Below are positions 11,467-21,918 of a stretch of 64,000 nucleotides of DNA, piece by piece. Below the pieces are notes generated by a model. It was not told where the DNA came from. It did not search any database and saw only the letters and a program-made list of their open reading frames with translations. Positions within the stretch are counted from its first letter, which is position 1. Each line of letters starts with the position of its first letter. Origin of the DNA: Typhlomys cinereus (lineage: Eukaryota > Chordata > Mammalia > Rodentia > Platacanthomyidae); contig JALPQD010000818.1 in the NCBI GenBank assembly GCA_023101885.1, positions 454,001 through 518,000 on the forward strand. Direction: 5' to 3'. The translations under genes and the position numbers were made by a program.

Positions 11467-12570
11467 TGGAAAGAAGGAGGAGGAAGGAGAGACAATGGCG
11501 TCCATGAATTACAGCACTACAGCTACAGCCCAGCAAGGCAAAGGTGCTTATACCTTATACCGCCCAGCCAACTCAAGGACATGCACAAACTGCCCAGGCA
11601 TATGGACAGCAAAGTTACAGAACCTATGGACAGCCTGCTGATGTTAACTATGCCCAGGCTCAAACGACTGCCAACTCTGGGCAGACTGCATATGAAACGA
11701 CTGATGGACAGCCTCCCACTGGTTATACTACTCTCACTGTCCCCCAGGCATATAATCGGCCTTCCAGGGGTACAGATCAGTTGCTTATGACACCAGCACT
11801 TCGATGGCCACCACCATCCAGTCTTCCTGCACAGTTCAGTCTGCACATGGCACTCAGCCTGCTTACCCAGCCTATGGGCAGTAGCACTGTGCCTACAAGA
11901 CCACAGGACAGTAACAAGCCTGCTGAGACTAGTCAACCTCAATCTAGCACAGGGAGCTACAATCAGCCCAGCCTAGGATGTGGACAGAGTTATCTATACC
12001 CCCATGTAGCTAGTTACCCCATACCTCCATCCTGTCCTGGCCACCAGCTATTCCTCTTCATAGTCAACTAGCTATGATCAAAGCAGTTACTCTCAGTAGA
12101 ACACCCACCGTCAACCAAGCAGCTATGGACAGCAAGTAGCTATGGATACTGGTTACCTACTGGTTACCCCCTCAGACTGGATCTTACAGCCAGGCTCCAA
12201 GTCAATATAGCCAGCAGAGCAGCAGCTGCAGGCAGCAGAGTTCATTCCCACAGGATCCCCTAGTAGCTTGGGGTTTATGGGTAGGATTCTGAAGGAGTTT
12301 CTGGACCAGGAGAGAACCAGAGCATGAGTGGATAACCCAGGCAGGGAAGGGGGGCATTTGATTAAAGAGGTGGGCTGGGAGGAAGAAGAGGCATAATAGA
12401 TGCTGGAGAGCAAAGTAGCTTCAATAAGCCTGGTGGACTCATGGGTGGAGGTCCCCATCTTGATCTAGACCTCCCCATAAAGCCCGATGAAGACTCTGAT
12501 GCCGGTTCCATTAAGTGACAATGTGGCTTTCTATGATCCGGCAGATTTCTTCAAGCAGTGCGGGGCTGCT

Positions 12571-12584
12571 AAGATGAACAAGCG
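12571..12584. repeat. Target-site duplication of the nested L1 (left copy)
   Basis: AAGATGAACAAGCG is repeated without change at 12827-12840. It is EWSR1 RRM-region sequence, so the duplication proves insertion into the existing pseudogene. Confidence 0.95.
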
Positions 12585-12826
12585 GTGGGAAGACTCGAAG
12601 GGAGGCAACTTGGTATGCCACTGAGGCCTGAACCCACACAAGAGCAGGCAAGCCAGAGGTCCATAGAAACAGACATGCAGGAGGGTGGGAGCGACTGGGA
12701 GGGATTAAGGAAGAAAAGAAAGGAGAGGGGAAGTAAAGGAGAGGAGGGAGGGAAGGGAGGGAAAATAGGGGGAAGGAATGAGTACTCAATATGCTTGTAA
12801 AACTAGAAAAAATGTAAATTAAAACA
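12585..12826 (+). mobile_element. 5'-truncated L1 3' end nested in the EWSR1 pseudogene
   Basis: A 242-bp insertion with a long polypurine tract (12690-12780), terminal 'gagtactcaatatgcttgta' and an A-rich tail, resembling the L1 tail at 2059-2290. The perfect 14-bp duplication on both sides fixes its limits. Confidence 0.85.
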
Positions 12827-13849
12827 AAGATGAACAAGCGAACAGGGCAGCCCATGGTCCACATCTACCTGGACCAGGAAACAGGAAACCGGGTCGATGC
12901 CACAATCTCCTGTGGGCATCTAACAACTGCCCAGGGAGTGACTTGATGGAGAGACTTTTGAGGAAGCAAACTGAAAGTTTCTCTGGCTCAGAAGAAACTT
13001 CCACCAAGCAGCATGTGTGGTTCCCTGTTACCCCGCAGGCGGAGGGGGGCCGCACCACTCCACAGAGGTCCACGGTCACATGGCAGGTGGTGGAAGAGAC
13101 AGTGAGGGCTTCCTGCTAGGACCTTCCCCCTCCTCTGGGGTTTCTGAGGAAATCCATCTGAAGAAAGACATGTCCAGCACCAAGCTGGAGACAGACAGTG
13201 TCTCAATCCAGGTGGTGGAAACCAGAATTTCTCCTGGAGAACAGAATGCAATCAGTGTGAGGCCTCTGAGCTGGAGGTTTCCTCCTGCCACCTCCAGGTG
13301 GTAATCATGGAAGAGGAGGCCCTGGTGGCATGCGGGCAGCAAGAGGGGGCTTCATAGACCATGGAGGTCCTGGGGGAATGTTCAGAGTGGCTGTACATGG
13401 GGGCCATGGCATGGACTGAAGTGGCTTTGGTGGAGGAAGACGAGGTGGTTCACACACATCCCCACCTTTGATGGAAGAGATGGGAGGAAGAAGAGGAAGA
13501 TGCCGAGGACCTGGAGAAATGGATAAAGGCGAGCTCTGCCAAGGATGCAAAGGCCAGCCCAGTTAGACGCACATAAACCCTCAGAATTGCACTGACTACC
13601 GGATTTATTTTTTTAAACCAGAAAATGTTTTAAATTTATAATTCCATATTTATAATGTTAGCCACAACAGTGTGATTACTCCTTGTCTGTATTTTAGTAT
13701 TTTTCACCATTTGTGAAGAAACATTAAAAAAAAGTTAAATGGTTAAAAAAAAAAATCAAATCCAGGGCCCCATATTCTAAGAAAGCATTCTACTACTAAG
13801 CCGTGTAACTTCTTCCATATGTATATATCCTGCATTTGTATCTAATTTG

Positions 13850-14071
13850 GTCTGCATTCTTGAGTGTGTGTGTATGTGTTTATGTGTGTGCATGTTTGTG
13901 TGTACCAGAGAGTACTCGAGTGTGTATGCTTATTGGAGATCCAAGGGTAACATCAGGAATCATCCTAGATTGTTCTACTCCTTATTGCTTTGCTCAGGGT
14001 TTCCCTGGCTCTGTCTTCCAGGGCCAGAATTGTAGGCCGATGCCATATCCACCTGGCATTTGGTCCTTTTT
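13850..14071 (-). mobile_element. CA-tailed DIP-like SINE, antisense, outer part
   Basis: TG-rich tail on the left, then 'ccaagggtaacatcaggaat' and 'ctggctctgtcttccagggc' body text. Its head lies beyond the inner SINE, at 14327-14378 (ending ACTGAGCAATCTCCCCAGCC). Confidence 0.65.
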
Positions 14072-14326
14072 GTAACCTTATTTATTTATTTATTTAGTGT
14101 CTGCATGTGAAAGAGAAGTCACTGGGTAGAGGACCAAGGGTGACTTTGGGAATCATCCTGGATTGCTTCTACCTCCTTTTTTGTTTCCCTCAGAAATTCC
14201 CAGGCTCTGCCTGCCAGGGCCGAAAGTGTAGGCTGCCATTTCTCTCTGGCACTTTCACATGGGGCCTGGGATCTGAACTTAGGACCTTTGGCTTGTAAGG
14301 CAGAGTCTTAACCCCTGAGCCATCTC
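14072..14326 (-). mobile_element. CA-family SINE inserted in another SINE, antisense
   Basis: A nearly complete copy with TATTTATTTATTTAG tail, 'accaagggtgactttgggaa' body and 'cttaacccctgagccatctc' head. A short duplication (TCCTTTT at 14064-14070 and 14327-14333) flanks it. It splits the older SINE of the same family. Confidence 0.7.
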
Positions 14327-14378
14327 TCCTTTTGATTGCAAGACAAAGACTTTAACCACTGAGCAATCTCCCCAGCCC
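14327..14378 (-). mobile_element. Head of the outer split SINE
   Basis: GCAAGACAAAGACTTTAACC followed by ACTGAGCAATCTCCCCAGCC is the reverse complement of the tRNA-like head. It completes the copy begun at 13850. Confidence 0.65.
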
Positions 14379-16300
14379 CTAATACAATCTTTTGCTTCCC
14401 TTGATTAGTGTTACTTGTTTTTATGCTACTGAGTTAAAGGAGTTCCCTACATATTTTGAAGATTAACACCTTCTCTGGAAAGATTTCTAACAGCTTTATT
14501 AATGCTGAATTTAAATCTTCTTCCTTAATCTGACTAGCCTTACTGCTTATTAAAGGTATTTGAACACATTTAATGGGATCCTCATATGGCATAAAGAAAT
14601 CTCATTATTTCTTTGCAATAAAAAAATCATACTCAAGAGACAAATGAGCTTTTCCCTACAGTCTTAATGGCATAGCAAGAAAATGGCTAGCTTCTGCTCT
14701 AATGTAAGTTGGGGGATCTAGCAATCAAAGCGGACCTTCAGAACTGACTACAATTGGGATGAGGACCATGTGCCAGTCATACTGCCCAGTAGCCTCTTGT
14801 TGTAAAGACCTCATTCAGAACCACAAACCATCAGTACTATTTTCCTGGCTGTGCACATTAGAAATTCTGAGATTACAATCCAAGAGGCTGGCACAGTGAC
14901 CCGGTGCCCTCTTGGCCTCCCATGCTGGTGTTACCAGCTAATGCTTTGCTATCAGACAAGCACTACTTGGTCCAATAGAGCTGGTACCAGTTCAGCTTTG
15001 GACTGGTCCTCTGTGATAGTCTCCATGACAGAAGCCCTTTTGGACATTCAGGATGGAAGGGCTTGGGCAAGCAAGGTACCAGGCACCCAGTTATCATGAG
15101 ATGTGTTTTTGTTGCCCAGTGAGAAGGTGGGAGAATGGAAGGAAAAGGTTACTCAGCCAACTGGGGCTTTTCAAGTGCAGGGTGGTTTTATAGAAGGTTT
15201 CTCTGCCCCAGTACTTTTCTTGGAGTTGAAAGAGCACAGGTGTCACATTTCTGTCCCTAAAAGGAATGTAGCTCTTTAGTACTATGCCAAGGTTACAAAT
15301 AAATCTCACATGTTCACCCTTTTCCATAAAATAATATTTAATTCATCTGAAATTAAAGAAGAACATAAAAGGCAAGTTTTGCTATCATTTGACAAAAACT
15401 ATATAGGGTTAAAAAAAAAAAACAAAAAACAAGATAATGGGAAGGCAACCACCAGAACCATGCTTTGTCCTATTACAGACAATGACAGAAAGAAGGTTGG
15501 AAAGTTCTCGAAGTAAGTGGACAAGGCAAAAGCTCAGCACTGACCTGAGAGAGAAGCTCGGCCCTCTCACAACTGTGAGGTATGGCGTTCTGTTCATGTC
15601 GAAGCTCAACGCTTCAGCCAATCCAGTTTCAAGTTACTAATGAACGTAGTCAAAACATTGAAAGCAAAAGCTAAACATGGAGTCGGTCCTTGTGGACGCA
15701 TAGCTGGTGCACTTAGTTTTTCACATTAGCCAGTGTCCAGTAGATTTTTCTCTATGAGGGTATCTTTTGTAAATCTGCTAGTGATGATGATTTCAGCTAT
15801 GAGCCTCTCTCTTTCATGTCCCTTGGAATCTTCCCCAGTGGCAGACAGCCACCCTTCAGATACTCAGCACCTGGCAGACTTCATCCAGTTCTAAATGCAG
15901 GACACAATGCATCCTGCTTTAAACCCCACTGTGCATTCAGATGACCCATTCCAGCAGTGCATGCGCATCTCTCCTCCACTAAGAAAATAATTAACCCAGA
16001 TGCTCTGAGTATTTTAGCTAATTTAATGTTCTGATTAAGTCCAGATGAAGCAGAAAATAGCTTTTCTTTCAACCTGTGTTGTCATAAACATCACTAAACA
16101 TTCTTCTTTCAAGCCTTGTAAAAATCTCCAGTGTCAGAAATACTCTGTCTGGCACCCCAGAGGGAGAAGTACCAATCCAGGCTTTTTCCTTGAAGCATCC
16201 AGAAGCACCAAGGTTCTGCCTTGGCCTAAAAGTGTTCATGTCCCTGCCTTGAAAGTCATCACTTAAGACTTTATTCAGTTTTAAATATAAATCTAAAGTT
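14379..16300. other. Largely unassigned stretch; small antisense L1 scrap
   Basis: 14395-14480 ('aaaggagttccctacatatt' then 'gattaacaccttctctgg') resembles the reverse complement of an L1 ORF2 end. The rest has no recognised gene or repeat. Open frames at 14851-15640 are under 85 codons, overlap on both strands and lack splice or homology support. Confidence 0.3.
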
Positions 16301-16543
16301 TATTAATTTAATCTTTCACTCCGTTAAACTCTGGTTACCCTTTCCAGTCTTGTCTCGCTTGGATTTATGTCTTTAATAGCCTGGCCTGAAATAATGTTCA
16401 TGTGGAAAAAAAAATCAAGACAAATTTGGCTTTTTTGTGGAAGTAGAGGTGCTTTCCTGGTGGTGTGCCCAAGAGATGCATAGTCCACACTCCAGCAAAC
16501 GAGCACACACATGTTAATCCAGGCAATCCTTCTGAAACACAGT

Positions 16544-16546
<3 letters not shown>

Positions 16547-16594
<48 letters not shown>
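16547..16594. repeat. (AC)24 microsatellite
   Basis: A 48-bp uninterrupted AC run. The following 'tgctaggaatcaaactcaag' resembles the antisense end of an ID/B2-type head, so it may be a SINE tail. Confidence 0.95.
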
Positions 16595-16596
<2 letters not shown>

Positions 16597-16812
16597 TGCT
16601 AGGAATCAAACTCAAGACCTTACATATGCTATGGCCAGCATGGTACTCCCAGGTCTTGGCTTTCTGACATGGTCTATGCAGCTAAGGGTTGCCTTGAGCT
16701 TGCTTTGCAGTGCTGACCTTGAACATGAGACGCTCCTTTGGGAGGTTTTCGTCTCCTGTCCTGTAGCTACTTCCCCTGATTTGAGGCATCCTGGCCTAAA
16801 GGATGACTCCTT

Positions 16813-16827
16813 AAGACTCAGGAAGAA
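16813..16827. repeat. Target-site duplication of the young L1 (left copy)
   Basis: AAGACTCAGGAAGAA is repeated exactly at 17671-17685. Confidence 0.95.
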
Positions 16828-17670
16828 TCCTGATCATTTACTACTGAGGGGGTGTGATCTCACCAGAAGAGGAGGGCATATAGTGTGGCAGATAAAAAGT
16901 AACCATTGTGCAAATTGGTGATAGACCTCTCCCTCACTGTGGTTTCCCACTTTTATTACATCTACCTTTGAATGTGCTTTTATCACAAGACTCTAGTTTA
17001 ACAAATTTTTGTCTCTGGCCGGGGGTAACATACAATGCCCACCAGGATGGAGTGAAGGGCATTGCAGGAGCAGCAAAACTGCAAAAGAAAACCAACAAAC
17101 CACAATCAAGAACTTCAGAGACTCTATATCAACCACCTAGAACTAGGCCAGCTTAATCTCTCCCCATCCTGAAGCTCAGGGACATTTGCGGAAGAGGGGG
17201 CGGTAAGAGTGTAAGAGCAAAAGCATGGGAGGAGCAATGATATGTAAGTTACTCCATACAAGTTAGGGCTGAAGCAATCATAATTGGACTTTACATGCCC
17301 TGTGCATTGTCCAACACACTATTGACCCCACAAAGTCTAGCATCTGCTAAAGGCACCAAGATCTTTGGAGGCAAGGGATTGGCAGCCACAGCAGTGTTCC
17401 TATACCTAAGGGGAACACGGGAAAGGGTTCAGGGAAAGGCCACTGGGTACTTGTAGGTCATTGGAGAGGAGGGCCCAGAGGAAAATCAGGCATGCACAAG
17501 AAAGGACTCTCTGGGAATTGGGGGGCGGGAGGCACTGGGGGATGGGAAGGGAGGGGGATGGGGAGGAGGAACAGGGGGTACGGGGGGAGGAGGAGGGAGG
17601 GAGGGAACTGGTGTACCTATTAAGTTTGTATGAGCTGAAATAATAATAAAAATGTATTAATATAAAAAAA
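16828..17670 (+). mobile_element. 5'-truncated L1, 3' UTR only, perfect target-site duplication
   Basis: An 843-bp insertion consisting of L1 3' UTR: 'cctgaagctcagggacattt' (17169), 'aagagggggcggtaagagtg' (17192), a G-rich polypurine stretch (17505-17610), terminal TACCTATTAAGTTTGTATGA and poly-A. The exact 15-bp duplication marks both ends. It is about 90% similar by eye to the minus-strand copy at 37072-37735. No ORF2 coding sequence is retained. Confidence 0.9.
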
Positions 17671-17685
17671 AAGACTCAGGAAGAA

Positions 17686-18220
17686 AACAAAACTCACAAA
17701 TCTCAGGAAGTTTCTAAAACTTACAAGGTTCACAAGGCCCTTCCCCCAAGATTCTCTAAGGAGTGACAATGGCTAGGAGAAGTGACTGTTCCCGCCGCTG
17801 AGCTGCCAGAAAGTCATTTGGAGACTGTCCGGAATGAAGTTTTTCCTTCATCAACCCGCTGGGGTGGACTAGGGAGGGCTTTTCAGAGCTGCAACTCTCT
17901 TGGAGCTACTCAGGCTCCTATAATTAACTCCAATAAATTCATTGGCTCATTAAGCTAGGCTTGGGTGGAATCATTTCTTCAATCTGCTGCCGGTGCTGTC
18001 TGGGATAAGAAAGCCTATGTTCATATCTCCCCAGGATGAGTCACGCATCTCACAAATACTAGGATTATAGGCATGCACCACCACACCAACACCTCAATGA
18101 TAATTTCAATATTTTGCATTCCTTGGGAAAATAATTTTATGATTTCTTTCATCTCTTATGTCCTTACATTTGCGTCTAAGTAGGTGGCTTGTTAGGAATC
18201 AATGGCAATGATAAAAATAC
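17686..18220. other. Unassigned stretch with a B1 scrap
   Basis: Only 18030-18095 is recognisable: 'aggattataggcatgcacca' followed by 'ccaccaccacaccaac'-like text is the antisense start of a B1 element. The rest is unassigned. Confidence 0.35.
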
Positions 18221-18227
18221 CAAAAGG

Positions 18228-18325
18228 AGCTGAGGTTGTTCAGTTAGAGAGCTTAACATTGTGAGGCCCTTGGTTTCAGTCCCAGCAAGAAAAGAAACAC
18301 AGCAAGAGAATGTCTCAAGTGTGCA
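18228..18325 (+). mobile_element. ID-like SINE
   Basis: 'ggagctgaggttgttcagtt' followed by 'gagagcttaacattgtgagg', 'cccttggtttcagtcccagc' and an A-rich tail matches the layout of tRNA-Ala-derived ID elements, with substitutions. Confidence 0.5.
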
Positions 18326-18329
18326 TGAC

Positions 18330-20180
18330 AGGTAAATGCTAGAAAGTTCCGCCCTGTAGTGATTTCCCTACCTGCTATTTTATATCATTTTTGCTTTTCA
18401 TCCCCAAATTTTGGAGGTGTGGTTAATCTTCACAGTGCTATTAATTTGTCAGGCAGAATCCAATTTTGCACTGTTTTTAAGGGTATGGATAGTTTCTTCA
18501 AAGAATATTCTGTATAATAAATTATCATGTCACTCCTATGTCATCTTCACACGTGTACACACATATGTGCACATACATATGCAAGTGCATGCATGAGCAC
18601 ATGCACAATTAGTCACTTTCTTATTTATCTTTCCACATGAAGAAAGGTGAGGTTTACCCAAGGAAGTATCACTGAACTATGATTCCAGGCTATTCCAGCA
18701 AGTAGAAAAGGCATGAAATGTCTTTCAAATGACTTCCACTATATTCAGCTTTCTTTTTAGAATACCATACACATAGTCTCATTTTGTTTTGCACTTCCCT
18801 TAATATCTTTTAAAATGAAGAAGCACAAATATTTTTTCCATTGATAGAAATTTTCTCCATTTGGGTATCTGCTTTATTTTTTTTTTCCCTTTCGCCCTTA
18901 AGTAGAATGTTTTCTATAAAAGTGGGTCACAGAAAGCTGTTAATGTCAAGCCATTCGAAAGCCATTAATCCACCTTCTAGAGCTTAGGAAGAAATATACA
19001 ACATTACCAGGAAGCAATTTAGAGATAAAATGCTAGTATTTTTAGTACACTTCCCTAAGGAAATGTAACAAGAAAATGAGTGATTTTTAAATACTTGAAA
19101 TTGTTTTCAACAGCTTGAAAATTCCCAAATTAAAGATTAATATAAATCTGTATTATAGTACATGTTATCTGATTAATGATTTGACAAATAGCTTTTAAAA
19201 AAATTTGTTAGATCCAGAGCAGGTAAGAAAAAATAATATGCTCGATACTTAAAGTCAGAAAAATCTTGGTTTGCTCTCTAATCTGCCACTATCAAGCTGT
19301 AAGGGTTGCATACTGTTTATTAGCTGTACTTTCCTCTGCAAATTATAAGATATAAACTAGAAGGTTGCTCAAATCCTGTATAACCTTAGGACATTTCTAC
19401 AGCTTAGACCATACATACTGAATTATGGTCATGTGTCGGACTTGTAATGAGGATTAGGAAAATAATAAATTACCCAAGAGCCCACTGGGGTAGACCAGCA
19501 GGAAAATCAATACAAACACATTCAGGTGTGACTATGTGCCAAGTGGTATCACGATATCCAATTCTATCATTTCCTCGTCTTTTTGCAACAGATATGTGCA
19601 CCTACAAATACGCACACATTCATACACAACCCAACATTCTCCCATCACAAAACAATAGCTATGAATCTGTGACCTAAAGTTCACCGGGTTCCAACCTTAC
19701 TTGTTTAACACATATGGACAGATGCATTCTGGGTTATGATGTGGGTTTTTGAGTGATCAAGGTTGTTGTAATGGTAAAGAGACGGCTGAACAATCCCTAG
19801 TAAATGATAGAAGGAAACGAATTTAAAATTAAAGCCAGCTCTATGAGAAAAAGCAGAGACATTTCAATTCTGACCAATTTTGAAAGACTGTAAAACATCC
19901 TTCCACTAATGTGTATCCTCGATTAGTTGGCTATTTTGAGAGAAATTCAACCATAAGATTGTTATTGTTTGGGTTTTAAGGTAAAAGGATCTTAATGTGT
20001 ATTTCATGATGTGCCTTTTCCAATCATTAAGAGCATGGGGTGAACTGCCTTGGCTGATTCTAGCTTTTAACAAATAAGAGCAAAGTGCAACTGAAACTGT
20101 CCCAATCCCTCTACTCTAAATGGGAGTTGTGACGAAGGATCTGAGAAAGAATTGGATGAGGGGCTGAGATAAAAAGAAGG
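18330..20180. other. Unassigned stretch
   Basis: About 1.85 kb of AT-rich sequence without a recognised gene or element. It is one of the longest repeat-poor stretches in the window. Confidence 0.3.
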
Positions 20181-20185
20181 ATGTT

Positions 20186-20265
20186 GGGCTGAAGAGATGG
20201 CTCAGGGGTTAAGACTCTGTCTTACAAACAGAAAGTCCTGAGTTTGGATCCCAGGTAGCAGCCTG
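20186..20265 (+). mobile_element. CA-tailed DIP-like SINE, left part (split by an LTR)
   Basis: Head GGGCTGAAGAGATGGCTCAG and the box-B-like AGTCCTGAGTTTGGATCCCA. The copy is interrupted after CCTG at 20262-20265 and resumes at 20837. Some body bases before the break appear lost. Confidence 0.75.
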
Positions 20266-20335
20266 TGTTGTACCCAGATTTTTGAATCCCAAGAGACAAC
20301 CACAGAGCCGACACCAATGCAATCACATGAGGGCC

Positions 20336-20341
20336 TTTATT
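20336..20341 (-). promoter_or_regulatory. Poly-A signal AATAAA of the antisense LTR
   Basis: TTTATT on the plus strand. It lies about 80 bp downstream of the TATA box in the LTR sense direction, as expected near the R/U5 boundary. Confidence 0.6.
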
Positions 20342-20417
20342 CAAGTTCGAACCCGGGCTCTTGCCGTCACTGACGCAACAGATCAGGAACAAGAGCCCTG
20401 GTCTTTGTTTTACAGGG

Positions 20418-20426
20418 TCTTTTATA
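20418..20426 (-). promoter_or_regulatory. TATA box of the antisense LTR
   Basis: TATAAAAGA on the minus strand, preceded upstream by CCAATC motifs (minus-strand CCAATCA near 20477-20471 and near 20610). Confidence 0.5.
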
Positions 20427-20836
20427 GGCTATTTCTATAAGAAGAGGGGGTTTTTAACTTAACAGACACTTGATTGGGTAAATTGAAGCAAAATAGTGTT
20501 GGCAAGTGGAGATTGGCCAACTCCTACCACCAGCCGTCTCTAATACCTCTTACATTATTTATGGTCTTTGGAATTTCCTGAGCAGCTAGTGGCTGGCTTC
20601 TGATTGGACAGTTCCATCTGCTCGGTTCATAATCTTTATACACTATCGTACAAGGCTGTCCTCCCAGCTAGTGAGGGCTCCAGAGTGTAAAGTATTCTCT
20701 AATTTGGAGCTTACTGTTTATAGTTACAGTCACATACACAATTGGGTCAAAAAGTCTATGTCTAGCACGTCCGGTGTTTCATAGAGAGGACAAGTGAACA
20801 AGTATAAAATGGAGACAAATATGTTCAGGTCCCACA

Positions 20837-20975
20837 CCTGAACTTCTGAACCTGGTAGGCAGAGCCTGGGAAATCCCAGAGCCAAGCAAGAAGGAGGTAG
20901 AAGCAAGCCAGGATGATTCCTGAAGTCACCATTGGCCCTCCACAGGGACACAGTGTGCTCTCTGATGCACGCGCG

Positions 20976-21021
<46 letters not shown>

Positions 21022-21040
21022 AATAAATAAAACATTTATA
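20837..21040 (+). mobile_element. CA-tailed DIP-like SINE, right part
   Basis: Continues the SINE broken at 20265: 'ggtaggcagagcctgggaaa', 'gcaagccaggatgattcctg' and 'acagtgtgctctctgatgca', then a GCGCGC stretch, an AC run to 21019 and ATAAATAAATAAAAC. Confidence 0.75.
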
Positions 21041-21799
21041 AAAAAAAAAAGTGGGGGGGGATGTGGAGGGCGGAGCTAAGAAAGATAGTGCAACCTGAGA
21101 ATCCAGCCCTAATGAAACATTAATCCATAAGGGTTTAGAAACCAAGAGATCCTGGAGAACAGACAAAGAACCAAACTCTAGAAATTCTAGCACAGAAGAA
21201 GCTGATGAGTGTTCTAGAAATCTCCTAAAACACCGGGATATGAAGTTGCAGGAAATTTTTCTAGAACTCTACAAAGAAGGCCAACTCCATAAAGAAATAT
21301 GCTACAGGAGAAATAAATATAAGGCAGAGGAGGAATTGGCTCAAAACACATGAGAATGTCTCAAAGATGAATTAGAAAACCTTTTAGTGGCCTTCAAGCT
21401 CTTCTGAAGGACATAATAGGAAGATCTATGTCGGCAAAATCTTGCTTTTAGCCATCAGCTGATATCGTGCCAAAATTGTATTACCTCCCACCTCAGACAG
21501 TGCAAAGAACACTGGTTGCTGCCATTTTTATTTGGTATCATTTTCCCCCTAATGCTAGGTCTCCACTTTCTATGCATGTCCCCAGAGAAAACAGTAAGAA
21601 TGGGGGCATAGATTTGAGAGATTAGTGAAATAACTGGATTAGCATAATAGTATTTCCTTACCAAAAGTTTTATCTTGGAATATTTGAGGAGCTGAGTCAA
21701 ACCCTGCTTGGCCCAGCAGTGGCCCAGCCCACTGCTCCCAGATGGGCCCCTTTAGAGAAGCAACACACTTGTAATACAATTACAAGTTCCGCTAGCCTT
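21041..21799. other. Unassigned stretch
   Basis: Begins with a G-run (21051-21060). No gene or named repeat recognised. Confidence 0.3.
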
Positions 21800-21918
21800 C
21801 ACCTCCAAACAATGTGTTCCACAAGGACAGAGACAGTTTGGTCTATTCTGGTGAGTCCCCCGCATTATCAGGATCTTGTCCTTGGCCCATATTTATTGGG
21901 TGAATTAATGAAAGCATA
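21800..21918. mobile_element. Probable ancient MIR/L2-like fragment
   Basis: 'ttccacaaggacagagacag' followed by 'catatttattgggtgaatta' and 'atgaa' follows the common mammalian-wide L2/MIR 3' pattern. Strongly decayed. Confidence 0.35.

Larger units (their letters stand above)
11467..13753 (+). pseudogene. EWSR1: Processed pseudogene of EWSR1
   Basis: A retrocopied mRNA of the FET-family RNA-binding protein EWSR1, which in its functional form acts in nuclear transcription and splicing. Seen in order: a purine-rich 5' leader; an ATG at 11495 (reads M-A-S-M-N-Y-S-T); the SYGQ-type activation domain (11544-12240, with runs such as YGQQSYRTYGQPADV in one frame); the RRM region (about 12510-12900, containing FFKQCG); the RanBP2-type zinc finger (about 13216-13270, reading GNQNFSWRTECNQC); RGG-rich C-terminus (13290-13560); and the 3' UTR with 'ccagaaaatgttttaaattt' and 'caccatttgtgaagaaacat', then poly-A. 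No introns. Broken by a frameshift near 11540, many later shifts and stops, loss of RGG sequence, and an L1 insertion at 12585-12826. Flanked by an imperfect 14-bp duplication. The 175-aa open frame at 11544 is a surviving fragment, not a gene. Identification is from remembered family sequence and is strong because order and 3' UTR both fit. Confidence 0.93.
20266..20836 (-). mobile_element. Antisense solo LTR with promoter and poly-A signals, 4-bp duplication
   Basis: A 571-bp element. On the minus strand it starts TGTGGGACCTGAACATA and ends CTGGGTACAACA, with CCTG on both sides (20262-20265 and 20837-20840). On the minus strand a CCAATCA box lies upstream of TATAAAAGA (20426-20418) and AATAAA lies at 20341-20336, the order expected for U3-R-U5. 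A 4-bp duplication suits class I (gammaretrovirus-like) LTRs. No internal viral genes. The family name is not recognised. Confidence 0.75.

Noticed and set aside
11544..12071. 175-codon open frame resembling the EWSR1 N-terminus
   Set aside because: Part of the processed pseudogene; the start lies after a frameshift and the frame ends early. Not an independent gene.
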